From the NCBI GenBank assembly GCA_017447745.1, contig JAFSMW010000123.1:1-33257 (forward strand): 33,257 nucleotides of DNA, read 5' to 3'. The stretch comes from Thermoguttaceae bacterium. Its GTDB lineage: Bacteria; Planctomycetota; Planctomycetia; Pirellulales; Thermoguttaceae. Positions 8,554 through 16,712 of the stretch are shown here, one piece after another. Within the stretch, counting starts at the first letter, position 1. Every line of letters begins with the position of its first letter. The notes beneath the pieces are model-generated. The model made no database searches, was not told the origin of the DNA, and was given only the letters and a program-made list of their open reading frames with translations. The position numbers were made by a program, and so were the translations under genes.

Positions 8554-8611
8554 CGCGATCGGGTGTAAAATGACATTGGGAATTCCAAACTTTAATGAAA
8601 GGATTTTATTC

Positions 8612-9172
8612 ATGAAATCACGCCATTTATGGTTGTTATGTTTATTATGTTTGTTATTCCCGGTTGTTTCCTGTATGCCGTCGGGGAAACCGTCTGACTC
8701 GTCGGAGATTCCGCCAGAAAATCGTCCCGTTTTTAAATTCAGCGGAACGTTTATTGACGGTTCCGAATACAGGGCGGAAGACTACGCTGGCAAAGTCGTC
8801 CTGATTGACTTTTGGGCAACGTGGTGCGGACCGTGTCGCGCTGAACTGATAAACGTCAAAAGAATGTACGCCAAATATCATGATAAAGGATTCGAAATCA
8901 TTGGCGTTACATGCGACAAGCCCTACAAATTAGGAGAATTTAAAGAATTCCTTACCTATAATGATATTTCCTGGAAACAGATGTTTATCGATGAAGCAAT
9001 GGTTCCAGGAGAAACGACCGAAGACGGCGATCCAATCAGAGTTTTCGAATATTATAATATTACCAGCATCCCTTACCCCATTCTTCTTGACGCCGATGGT
9101 AAAGTTATAACCTTTTCAGCGCGCGGCAAAGAACTGGAAAGACAACTCATAAAAATATTCGGAAAGAACTAA
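8612..9172 (+). CDS. short TlpA-like thioredoxin lipoprotein (paralogue 3)
   Basis: This 186-residue protein is the minimal member of the cluster. A lipoprotein signal peptide (lipobox VVSC) and a linker of about 25 residues lead directly into the thioredoxin fold. The helical domain of its paralogues is absent. The active site is WCGPC with Cys72 and Cys75, and the family marks KGFEIIGVTCD, WKQMF and SIPYPILLDADGKV are present. ATG 8612 is preferred over 8570 because it gives the signal peptide and has AAAGGA about 8 nt upstream. It lies about 108 nt after paralogue 2, with a hairpin between. It probably acts as a membrane-anchored periplasmic thiol reductase; its partner is not evident. Confidence 0.85.
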   Translation: MKSRHLWLLCLLCLLFPVVSCMPSGKPSDSSEIPPENRPVFKFSGTFIDGSEYRAEDYAGKVVLIDFWATWCGPCRAELINVKRMYAKYHDKGFEIIGVTCDKPYKLGEFKEFLTYNDISWKQMFIDEAMVPGETTEDGDPIRVFEYYNITSIPYPILLDADGKVITFSARGKELERQLIKIFGKN

Positions 9173-9390
9173 TTGGACGCTTCCAACGTAGAAATAATTA
9201 TTAAAGCAATTGTAGTTTTAGTAATATGTTTTGGGAATAATCCCAGTTTCGCAATCATATTACGTTGTTTTGAATAGAAAGTATCGACAGGGACGACGTC
9301 TCAATAATCGGCGATTGTTTTCCGCTGGTTCGACAGGATGTTGATATACTATCGGTATGTAACCTTGTTTTTTCAAAGAAAGGATTTTTC

Positions 9391-11472
9391 ATGAAAACGC
9401 GTTTTGTATTATTGGCTCTGTGCCTGATTTTCGCGCTGGCGTCCTACACGCCTGTCAGCGTAGCGGAAGAAGCAGCGGATTCCGAAAAGCAATCTGCAGC
9501 GGCTGAAGAAGCCATTCCCGCTGTTCCGGAAAACGGAACTCTGGAAGACTATCAGAATTGTATTGCCGCTCTGAAGGAAGGACTCCAGAAAAAAGCTCAA
9601 AGCATGATCGCCCAAGCTCAAAAAGACGGCATTAACCCACAATCTGAAAAGTTTGCCAATTCCTTGAAGGAGATGGCGAAAGAATATTTCAACCGCATTG
9701 AACAGGCTGCTGACAAGGCGATGCTTCTCAAAGACGTTTCTGACGACGATTTTAAACAGTTGGCTAGCTATAAGTTTCAGAGTATTCGAACCTTGGCTGA
9801 GCTTAACGAAGAAGACGAAAGCGTTGTCTCAGCCAAAATAGAAGCGTTTGCACAACAGCTTCGCAAAATGGGAAAAGATGACGTCGCCGAACAAGTCGAA
9901 GGCATTCTTTTCCAGGAAAAAGTTCGTGGCTACGTCCATGAGAACAATGTCGAAGCGTTTACCAAAGCCGCCGCTGAGATTGACGAAAAAGTCGAAAAAG
10001 CGGGAAAAGATATTTCACGTAATTTGGCTCAACAAGCTGGTTTAATTTTAATAGCAGGCGCCGCTATGTCTGATTATAAAGCTCCGGAAGGACGTCAGGA
10101 AAAGTATCTCAAAGCGCTTGCTGAAGCTTCCGATCCGGAAGTCCAAAAGATTGCTGGCGAAATGGAAAAACAGATGATGCGCGCTGAAGGCGAAAAGAGA
10201 TTCGAAGACTCGCTGGGCAAAGAATTCAAATTCGGCGGAACGTTTACCGACGGTTCTGAATACAAAGCCGAAGATTACGCCGGCAAAGTCGTTTTGATCG
10301 ACTTCTGGGCAACCTGGTGCGGACCGTGCCGCGCTGAACTGCCGAACGTCAAAAAAATGTACGACGCCTATCATGAAAAGGGCTTTGAAGTTATCGGCGT
10401 TACCTGTGACGATCCCGAAGAGGAAGAGGATTTAAATAAATTCCTCAAAGATAACGACATCCCTTGGAAACAGATGTTTGACGGCAAAGCTGTCGTTCCC
10501 GGTCTGAAAACCAAATCCGGCGATCCGATTCTGGTTTCCGAGTACTATGGAATTAATGGCATTCCTTGCCCGGTTCTCATTGGAAAAGACGGCAAGGTCA
10601 TTTCCCTTAACGCTCGCGGCGCCGAACTGAAAAAACAGCTCGTCAAAATCTATGGCGAAGTCGAAGGCATTGGTACTGTCGACGAGGAAGAAGAAGGAGA
10701 AGAGGTTGACGTTTTCGCTGACGAAGACTCTGAAGAGGAAGACGTTGACGATCTGGACGAAGACGATCAGGCTGCTGACGAAGCCATTCCGGACGTCCCG
10801 GCAGAAGGAACTCTGGCGGATTATAAAGAGTATATCAAAAAGGTAAACGGTCTGCTCGAAAAGAAATTGCGAAAAGTGATGCGTCAAGCCAAAAAGGACG
10901 GCGTCAATCCCCAGTCTAAAGAATTTGAAGAATCGTTAAAAAGTACGGCTAAGGAATATTTCACCCGCATTGAGGATGCAACCGACAAGGCTATGCTTCT
11001 CAAAGACGTTTCCGACGAAGATTTTGACGAATTGATCGGAGCAAAGATTCAGCTTATTCAAATTATAACCCAGCTTAACAACGGGGAACCAGACGCCGCT
11101 AACGCCAAATTGGAAGCGTTTGCCGCGCAACTTCGTAAGATGGACAAATCGAAGGCTGCTGATAAAATCGAAAAAATGCTCTTTGGGAATAAAGTGATGG
11201 GCTACATCCGTGAAGGCAATGTCGAAGAGTTTGCTAAAGCGGCGGCAGAAATCGACGAAAAAGTCAAAAAGGCCGGGAAAGACATCACTCCGGATCTGGC
11301 TGGTGTCGCTGTATTAATTGTTATGGGCGCCAATGAGCTGAAAGATTATAAAGCTCCTGAAGATCGCCAGGATAATTATCTCAAAGCCCTTACGGAATCC
11401 ACCGATCCTGAGGTCAACAAGTTGGCTGACGTTCTTAAAATGTTTATCAGTCAATCTGAAGAAAAGGAATAA
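9391..11472 (+). CDS. exported TlpA-like protein with duplicated helical domain (paralogue 4, fusion)
   Basis: This 693-residue protein has the order signal peptide, helical domain (about 40-275), thioredoxin domain (about 280-428; WCGPC, Cys310 and Cys313), acidic linker rich in Asp and Glu (about 430-465), and a second copy of the helical domain (about 465-693). The two helical copies share DKAMLLKDVSD, KAAAEIDEKV and KAGKDI. No second thioredoxin domain follows, so it looks like a fusion of one complete and one truncated gene. The signal region LALASYTP aligns with LPLASCTP of paralogue 2, with the lipobox Cys replaced by Tyr. The protein is therefore probably cleaved after VSVA and released rather than lipidated. 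AAAGGA lies about 10 nt before the ATG. It closes the cluster before a strong terminator. Confidence 0.85.
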   Translation: MKTRFVLLALCLIFALASYTPVSVAEEAADSEKQSAAAEEAIPAVPENGTLEDYQNCIAALKEGLQKKAQSMIAQAQKDGINPQSEKFANSLKEMAKEYFNRIEQAADKAMLLKDVSDDDFKQLASYKFQSIRTLAELNEEDESVVSAKIEAFAQQLRKMGKDDVAEQVEGILFQEKVRGYVHENNVEAFTKAAAEIDEKVEKAGKDISRNLAQQAGLILIAGAAMSDYKAPEGRQEKYLKALAEASDPEVQKIAGEMEKQMMRAEGEKRFEDSLGKEFKFGGTFTDGSEYKAEDYAGKVVLIDFWATWCGPCRAELPNVKKMYDAYHEKGFEVIGVTCDDPEEEEDLNKFLKDNDIPWKQMFDGKAVVPGLKTKSGDPILVSEYYGINGIPCPVLIGKDGKVISLNARGAELKKQLVKIYGEVEGIGTVDEEEEGEEVDVFADEDSEEEDVDDLDEDDQAADEAIPDVPAEGTLADYKEYIKKVNGLLEKKLRKVMRQAKKDGVNPQSKEFEESLKSTAKEYFTRIEDATDKAMLLKDVSDEDFDELIGAKIQLIQIITQLNNGEPDAANAKLEAFAAQLRKMDKSKAADKIEKMLFGNKVMGYIREGNVEEFAKAAAEIDEKVKKAGKDITPDLAGVAVLIVMGANELKDYKAPEDRQDNYLKALTESTDPEVNKLADVLKMFISQSEEKE

Positions 11473-11507
11473 TTGTCAATCGGGGTTAGCCGTTTGAATT
11501 AAACCGA

Positions 11508-11560
11508 ATTATCGTCCGCATTGAGATTTTTCCCCTCTATGCGGACGATAATAGTTTTTT
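11508..11560 (+). terminator. rho-independent terminator of the thioredoxin cluster
   Basis: A perfect 14-bp stem pairs ATTATCGTCCGCAT (11508-11521) with 11539-11552 and is followed by AGTTTTTT. It lies 36 nt after the last thioredoxin stop codon. Confidence 0.85.
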
Positions 11561-11689
11561 GACGTCTCTGAACGCCCATTTTATTCTTCGCAAAAAAGAA
11601 CCTCTCGCCCGCCTCGTGTTAATATTCCTATTGCATTCTTTTTAAAAATGAGTAATAATATTCTCCATAAAACATATACTATACCTGCT

Positions 11690-11958
11690 GGATGGCACCT
11701 TCGCTGCTCCCAAACCGCGCTACCGCGCGAAACGCATTATTTCCGCTCCCGTTGGTCGCTTGAAATAGCCCCGAAGGGGCGAAACTCATTGTAACCGGCG
11801 GTTTTAACCGTTGGTACAAGATGGAAGAATCGTTTTTTATCGAAGAATACGCCTTTCCTCCCGCGCCCCTAAAAGGGGCACGGGAGGAAAAGCGGCTAAA
11901 GCGATAAGCGGGGTATATTGAGTATATTCCGTGGGCTAAAGCCCACGGTTACAAGAGT
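11690..11958. repeat. cluster of palindromic repeat modules
   Basis: This gene-free stretch carries several short inverted repeats. They include CCCCGAAGGGG, an AACCGGCGG/CCGTTGG-like pair, and CGTGGGCTAAAGCCCACG near 11930. It also holds the module CGCTCCCGTTGGTCGCTT (about 11745-11762) that recurs at 14215 and, slightly altered, at 3390 and 27333. The module GCGTCCCTCCGGGACGC follows at about 11960. An open frame runs through this region into the next gene, but the translated residues are repeat-derived. Confidence 0.65.
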
Positions 11959-12022
11959 TGCGTCCCTCCGGGACGCGATGCAGCTTTCCAGAGCAATATT
12001 ACATTTATACAAAACCATTTTT

Positions 12023-13087
12023 ATGAAGAAATTTTTAATCAACGCCGTTAAGATTTTAGCGTCAGTCGGCATTTTGGCGTTTCTGTTTTACATGGCAATC
12101 AACACGACAGACGCTAACGGAAAGAACGTGTTTAACGTTCTGATGGAAACAGAAAAGAACTGGACGTTATTGCTTTTGGCTTTTCTTTGCTGTCTGGCGG
12201 CGTCCGTTATTACATTTGTTCGATGGCACCTGCTCAATCGGGCGGTCGGATTTCAGGTCCATTGGTTGGACTCAATTCGCATCGGGTTTATCGGATATCT
12301 TTTCAATCTCTTGCCAGTCGGCGGAATCGTCGGCGGCGACCTTCTCAAGGCGTGGATTCTTGCCAAAGAACAGGAAACGATTGATAAAAGTTCAACTGGA
12401 ACTGAAAAGCCTCAGTCGCGCATCCCAGACGCGCTGGCGACTGTCTTTACAGACCGTCTGTTTGGACTGTATTCGCTCTTTCTGCTGGCGGCGGTTGCGA
12501 TTTTCTTTTCCGGAATCGACAAGATAGACAACTCCGTTATTCAGAAAATCTGTTACGCGACGTATATTGTCGCCGTTGCGTGGACGGTTCTCATTGGAAT
12601 TATTCTCGGACCGGACTATACCAACGGCAAATCCATCAAAGCGTTGGGACTTATTCCATACGTCGGCGCAGGGCTTAGACGAACGGTCGAGTCCATTCGT
12701 CTGTTTCAGAAACACATCAAAACGCTCGTCGTTGTAACAGTCATGGGGCTGGTCGTCCATTTCTTTTTCGCCGCGTGCATTTTCCTGATCTCCGCGTCAC
12801 TTTTTGGCGCGAATTCCCTCCCGCTGGAAACGCATTTGGTAATTACGCCGCTGGGACTGTCAACCGGGGCGATTCCGCTGAGCGTTGGTCCGTTTGAAGT
12901 GGTTTTGGATCTGTTTTATTCCGCGATTCCTCTGGCGACGGGCGAAAAGATGCTCGTCGGTTCGGGGCTTGTAGTCGCTTTGACGTATAGAATTCTCGTG
13001 CTGCTGGTTTCGACGTTCGGCGTTGTATATTACTTTAGCAGCAAACAGGAAATCCAAAGCGTTATGAAAGACAGCGCTCAATCCTGA
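12023..13087 (+). CDS. UPF0104/flippase-like integral membrane protein
   Basis: This 354-residue polytopic membrane protein has about eight hydrophobic segments. It resembles the lysylphosphatidylglycerol synthetase membrane domain (UPF0104) family, whose members are lipid flippase or lipid-modifying membrane modules. The diagnostic segment is LLPVGGIVGGDLLKAW (about residues 97-112), and a second conserved stretch is TPLGLSTGAIPLSVGPFE near residue 280. There is no soluble aminoacyltransferase domain, so substrate and direction of transport cannot be named. The frame is open upstream to 11918, but those 35 residues come from a palindromic repeat, so ATG 12023 is chosen. A moxR gene starts 26 nt downstream, suggesting co-transcription. 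Confidence 0.8.
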   Translation: MKKFLINAVKILASVGILAFLFYMAINTTDANGKNVFNVLMETEKNWTLLLLAFLCCLAASVITFVRWHLLNRAVGFQVHWLDSIRIGFIGYLFNLLPVGGIVGGDLLKAWILAKEQETIDKSSTGTEKPQSRIPDALATVFTDRLFGLYSLFLLAAVAIFFSGIDKIDNSVIQKICYATYIVAVAWTVLIGIILGPDYTNGKSIKALGLIPYVGAGLRRTVESIRLFQKHIKTLVVVTVMGLVVHFFFAACIFLISASLFGANSLPLETHLVITPLGLSTGAIPLSVGPFEVVLDLFYSAIPLATGEKMLVGSGLVVALTYRILVLLVSTFGVVYYFSSKQEIQSVMKDSAQS

Positions 13088-13113
13088 TTCCTTACCTCAA
13101 ATAATTCCCCATC

Positions 13114-14130
13114 ATGTCAACTGGAAAACCGAAAACGTTAGTCGAACTGCTGCAGGATTTCGCCGTTCAGCGGAAACGCATGCAGGACGAATTGCAAAAA
13201 GTCATTATTGGTCAAAACGAAGTCATTGAACAGCTTTTCGCGGCGATTTTTACTCGCGGGCATTGTCTTCTCGAGGGTGTGCCGGGGCTGGCGAAAACGC
13301 TCATGGTTTCGACCCTGGCGAAGATTCTGGACGTGCAATTTAAACGAATCCAGTTCACGCCTGACCTCATGCCGACGGACATTACCGGGACAAACGTTCT
13401 CGACGAAGACGAAAACGGTCGCCGCAACTTCCGCTTTGTGGAAGGTCCCGTGTTTACCAACATTCTTTTGGCGGATGAAATCAACCGAACCCCGCCCAAA
13501 ACCCAGGCGGCTCTGCTTCAGGCGATGCAGGAACGGGAAGTAACAGTCGGTCAGACGACGTACGAGCTGCCCGCCCCGTTCTTTACGATTGCTACTCAAA
13601 ACCCCATCGAACAGGAAGGGACGTACCCGCTGCCGGAAGCCCAGCTTGACCGATTCATGTTCAATATTAAAATCGACTATCCGACTTTGGAAGAGGAAGA
13701 GCGCATTCTCGCCGCTACGACGCGAAGCGAAAAAGTCGAAATCGGACATATCCTCAACGGAAAGACGATTCTCGTTTTCCAGAAACTGGTCAACTCCGTC
13801 GCCGTCAGCCAGTACATCGTCAAATACGCAGCAGCGTTGGTCAGAGCGACGCGCCCGAAATCTCCAGACGCGCCCAAGTTCGTTCAGGATCTGGTCGACT
13901 GGGGCGCCGGTCCTCGTGCCGGGCAGTTCCTCATTCAGGGCGGAAAAGCGATCGCCGCCATGGAAGGTCGGTTCTCCGTCGCCGTGGACGACATTCGCAA
14001 AATCGCCGTTCCCGCTCTGCGACACCGCATCAGCGCCAACTTCCAGGCTCAGGCGGAAGGTATGACGACGGACGACATCATCAAACGTCTTATTGAAGTT
14101 ACCCCGCCTCCGGCGATAAACAAGCAGTAA
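13114..14130 (+). CDS. MoxR-family AAA+ ATPase
   Basis: This 338-residue cytoplasmic AAA+ ATPase has all MoxR marks: Walker A GVPGLAKT (residues 55-62), Walker B ILLADEIN (117-124), the RTPPKTQAALLQAMQE segment, sensor-1 IATQNPIEQEGTYPLPEAQLDRFM-type region and the C-terminal lid domain with GAGPRAGQFL. MoxR ATPases act as chaperones that mature metalloproteins or envelope complexes, usually beside a DUF58 and von Willebrand A-domain genes. Those partners are not in this window. Its neighbour 26 nt upstream is a membrane flippase-like gene. The annotated ATG gives full family length. Confidence 0.92.
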   Translation: MSTGKPKTLVELLQDFAVQRKRMQDELQKVIIGQNEVIEQLFAAIFTRGHCLLEGVPGLAKTLMVSTLAKILDVQFKRIQFTPDLMPTDITGTNVLDEDENGRRNFRFVEGPVFTNILLADEINRTPPKTQAALLQAMQEREVTVGQTTYELPAPFFTIATQNPIEQEGTYPLPEAQLDRFMFNIKIDYPTLEEEERILAATTRSEKVEIGHILNGKTILVFQKLVNSVAVSQYIVKYAAALVRATRPKSPDAPKFVQDLVDWGAGPRAGQFLIQGGKAIAAMEGRFSVAVDDIRKIAVPALRHRISANFQAQAEGMTTDDIIKRLIEVTPPPAINKQ

Positions 14131-14145
14131 TTTGGAGACGTTTGT

Positions 14146-14404
14146 AGTGCGATGGCTTGCCGTCGGCGGCGAGGCGCCGCTCCCAACCCGCGCTGCCGCG
14201 CGCCTGCCAATACACGCTCCCGTTGGTCGCTTTTACAAGAAAAACGTAAAGAATATCCAATGCTTTTCGTGCCAGTAACGTCTGAACTGAAAATGCATTT
14301 CCCGCATTGGTAATTCTTGGTATTCAATACATTGCTGGCACGAATAGCGGTTTTCGTAGTTCGCATCGGGACTGGTAATGAAAGCGACGGCAAGCCGTCG
14401 CACT
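14146..14404. repeat. 259-bp element with 20-bp terminal inverted repeats
   Basis: The left end AGTGCGATGGCTTGCCGTCG (14146-14165) is matched by its complement at 14385-14404 with one mismatch. Inside are palindromes (GGCGCC, GCGCTGCCGCGCGC) and the CGCTCCCGTTGGTCGCTT module. The interior 14240-14370 has no gene that I recognise. The module GACGGCAAGCCGTC of the right end also occurs at 32764-32778. Confidence 0.75.
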
Positions 14405-14468
14405 CCATAAAATACAAAATCTTGCAAACGATTTGTAAAAAATTTGCAAAAAATTCTCTTCTTCCCCC

Positions 14469-14497
14469 TTGTAAATCTTCCAAGGATAATTTATAAT
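14469..14497 (+). promoter_or_regulatory. sigma70-type promoter of nikMN-larC
   Basis: TTGTAA (14469-14474) is followed after 17 nt by a perfect TATAAT (14492-14497). The start would lie near 14504, about 53 nt before the nikMN ATG, which has a strong AAGGAG ribosome binding site. I could not identify a NikR operator by eye. Confidence 0.65.
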
Positions 14498-14556
14498 ATA
14501 GAATTAATGAGTTATCTAAAATGTTTTCCATCCACAATTAACAACAAGGAGACAAC

Positions 14557-15426
14557 ATGCATATTCCTCAAGAGATGTTAACTGGTCCGATTTGTCCCGT
14601 TACGGCTACCGTTGCTGGAATTACGCTTGCCGCTGCCGCAGGCTGGGCTTATAAGCGCCGCATTGATTCTATTATTGATGCTTCAAAAGAAGTTTCTGGC
14701 GACGAGCTTCGCAAGACTGTTTATAGCGCTATCAAACAGGGCACATTGAAATTCCTGGGCGTTACAGCGATTATTTTTGTCCTTCAGGCTCTCAACTTCC
14801 CGATTTGGCATGGCATTTCTGGGCACTTCATCGGCGGCGTCCTGGCGGCGGCGATTTTGGGCATCCCCGGCGGTATTATCAGCATGGCAACCGTTCTTGC
14901 CATTCAGGCGTTCTGCTTGGGAGACGGCGGCATTGACGCCCTCGGCGCCAACATTCTCAACATGGGCATTGTCGGCGCAGGCGTTGGCGGTTTGATTCGT
15001 CTTGGACTCAATAAGCTTGGGCTTAACAACCTCGTTTCGACGGGCATTGCCGCATTCTGCGGTCTGGTTCTGGCTGTTCTTACTTTGGACGCGGAACTGG
15101 CTATTTGTGGAAAAGGTACAATGGACGTTTTTAAGCATTTGATGTTTGCTCATCTGCCGTTGGCTGTTATTGAAGCGTTCATTGCCGCTGGTTTGTACGC
15201 TCTTCTGACGCGAGATCTTCGTCAGCCGTCCCTGCGTTTTTCAGTTGCCACAGCAAGCGTTATTGTGGTTATCGCAGGCGTTCTGCTTCTGTTCCCAGGT
15301 AAATCGGAACTTCCGGACGGTCTGGAATGGACGGATGAAGAGTGCAAATTGACTGCAACAGACGCCAATACCGGAGAAACGACGTCCGAAGAAGCTACCC
15401 CAGTAAAAGCTACTCAACAGCTCTAA
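14557..15426 (+). CDS. nickel/cobalt ECF transporter S component with fused PDGLE domain (NikMN/CbiMN type)
   Basis: This 289-residue membrane protein starts with MHI, the N-terminal metal-binding signature of CbiM/NikM substrate-binding subunits; the start is therefore well fixed. The core motif runs HGISGHFIGGVLAAA and then GDGGIDALGANILNMGIVG, with His85 and His90 as further candidate ligands. About seven hydrophobic segments follow the family pattern. Near the C terminus PDGLEWT (residues 253-259) marks a fused CbiN/NikN-like PDGLE domain after one more membrane helix. It should import Ni(II) or Co(II) with an energizing ATPase (NikO/CbiO) and T component (NikQ/CbiQ), neither of which is in the window. 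Its neighbour larC, 6 nt downstream, points to nickel. Confidence 0.88.
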   Translation: MHIPQEMLTGPICPVTATVAGITLAAAAGWAYKRRIDSIIDASKEVSGDELRKTVYSAIKQGTLKFLGVTAIIFVLQALNFPIWHGISGHFIGGVLAAAILGIPGGIISMATVLAIQAFCLGDGGIDALGANILNMGIVGAGVGGLIRLGLNKLGLNNLVSTGIAAFCGLVLAVLTLDAELAICGKGTMDVFKHLMFAHLPLAVIEAFIAAGLYALLTRDLRQPSLRFSVATASVIVVIAGVLLLFPGKSELPDGLEWTDEECKLTATDANTGETTSEEATPVKATQQL

Positions 15427-15432
15427 ACCATC

Positions 15433-16680
15433 ATGAAAGCAGCCTGGTTCGACTGTCATTCCGGAATTAGCGGCGATATGACGCTGGGCGCCTTGCTCGA
15501 CGCGGGCGTTCCCATAAACGTCATACGCTCCGCCGTGCAGTCTGTCCTGCCGTCTATTACCATAGACGCTCAAATCGTTATGCGGCACGGGTTCCGGGCG
15601 ACGCAGGCGTTAGTCGACGAACATCACGAGCATCATGACCATGACCACGAGCATGAACATCACGATCATGATCATCATGAGCACGACCACGGCGACCACG
15701 CTCATCATCACGCTCATTGTCATCGAACCATGGCGGATATTTGCGCGATGGTCTTAAATGCCGCCGATTTGACGGATAAGGTCAAAACGGAAGTCATTGG
15801 CGTTTTTGAACTCATAGCCAAGGCGGAAGCGCGAGCGCACGGGTGCGAAGTCGAACAGGTTCACTTTCATGAAGTTGGAGCGGCGGATTCCATTGCTGAT
15901 ATTGTCGGAGCTGTTGCCGGTCTGAACTGGTTGGGCGTTGAAGCCGTTTACGCTTCCGCCGTCCCAACGGGCTGCGGTACGATTCAAATCGCTCACGGCG
16001 AGGTCTCCGTTCCAGCTCCGGCCACGGCTCAGCTTTTAACCGGCGTTCCTCTGGCGCCGTCGGACGTTCCGTTTGAGTTAACCACTCCAACCGGAGCGGG
16101 CATTCTCAAGTATTACGTCAAACGCTTTGGGCAAATGCCGCCCATGACGATTGACAAAATCGGCGTTGGAGCTGGCGGTCGAGATCTGCCGCAGCAAGCC
16201 AACACGCTCCGTCTGGTTTTAGGAGAGCTTGCGGAAACGTCTGCTGAATTGCAGGGCGATTCCGTTTGGCAGATAGAAACCAATATAGACGACCTGCCCG
16301 GCGAGTTGATCGGGCGCGCTGTCGAAGAGCTTTGGAAGCTCAATCCGTTGGACGTTTGGACAACGGCTGTCAACATGAAAAAACAGCGCCCCGGCGTTGT
16401 CGTGTCGGTTTTGTGCCGGGAAGACCAGGTCAAAGCGGTCGAGTCGGCTCTGTTTACTCACACGTCCACCCTGGGCGTCAGAAAATGGAAAGTCGATCGA
16501 ACCGTTTTACCGAGAGAATCGTGTCAAATTCAGCTGGAAAACGGACAGACGGTTGCGGGAAAAAGCGTAATTCTTCCAGACGGTACTCAAAGAATCATTC
16601 CTGAATACGAAGACGTCTGTCGAATTGCTCAAGAACTTGGCGTTCCCGTTCTGGAATTGTACAGATTGGCTCAAAAGTAA
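15433..16680 (+). CDS. larC: nickel insertion protein LarC (nickel-pincer cofactor synthesis)
   Basis: LarC inserts Ni into pyridinium-3,5-bisthiocarboxylate mononucleotide to form the nickel-pincer cofactor of lactate racemase and related racemases. The 415-residue protein begins with the signature WFDCHSGISGDMTLGALLD. It contains VHFHEVGAADSIADIVG, PTGCGTIQIAHGEVSVPAPAT and ETNIDDLPGELIG. Residues 64-97 form a very His-rich insert (His, Asp and Glu almost exclusively), a probable metal store. In some lactobacilli larC is split and joined by a frameshift; here it is one continuous frame. It follows nikMN by 6 nt, so uptake and insertion of nickel are coupled in one transcript. larA, larB and larE are not in the window. 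Confidence 0.93.
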   Translation: MKAAWFDCHSGISGDMTLGALLDAGVPINVIRSAVQSVLPSITIDAQIVMRHGFRATQALVDEHHEHHDHDHEHEHHDHDHHEHDHGDHAHHHAHCHRTMADICAMVLNAADLTDKVKTEVIGVFELIAKAEARAHGCEVEQVHFHEVGAADSIADIVGAVAGLNWLGVEAVYASAVPTGCGTIQIAHGEVSVPAPATAQLLTGVPLAPSDVPFELTTPTGAGILKYYVKRFGQMPPMTIDKIGVGAGGRDLPQQANTLRLVLGELAETSAELQGDSVWQIETNIDDLPGELIGRAVEELWKLNPLDVWTTAVNMKKQRPGVVVSVLCREDQVKAVESALFTHTSTLGVRKWKVDRTVLPRESCQIQLENGQTVAGKSVILPDGTQRIIPEYEDVCRIAQELGVPVLELYRLAQK

Positions 16681-16712
16681 GTTTCGTTCCCTTTAGACAA
16701 CAATTTAGAATC

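Noticed and set aside
11918-12022. N-terminal extension of the UPF0104 gene
   Set aside because: The residues are encoded by the palindromes CGTGGGCTAAAGCCCACG and GCGTCCCTCCGGGACGC; ATG 12023 fits a membrane protein start.
14131-14556. tRNA or riboswitch before the nikMN gene
   Set aside because: I looked for a cloverleaf and for cobalamin or NiCo riboswitch signatures; only the inverted-repeat element and a plain promoter are visible.
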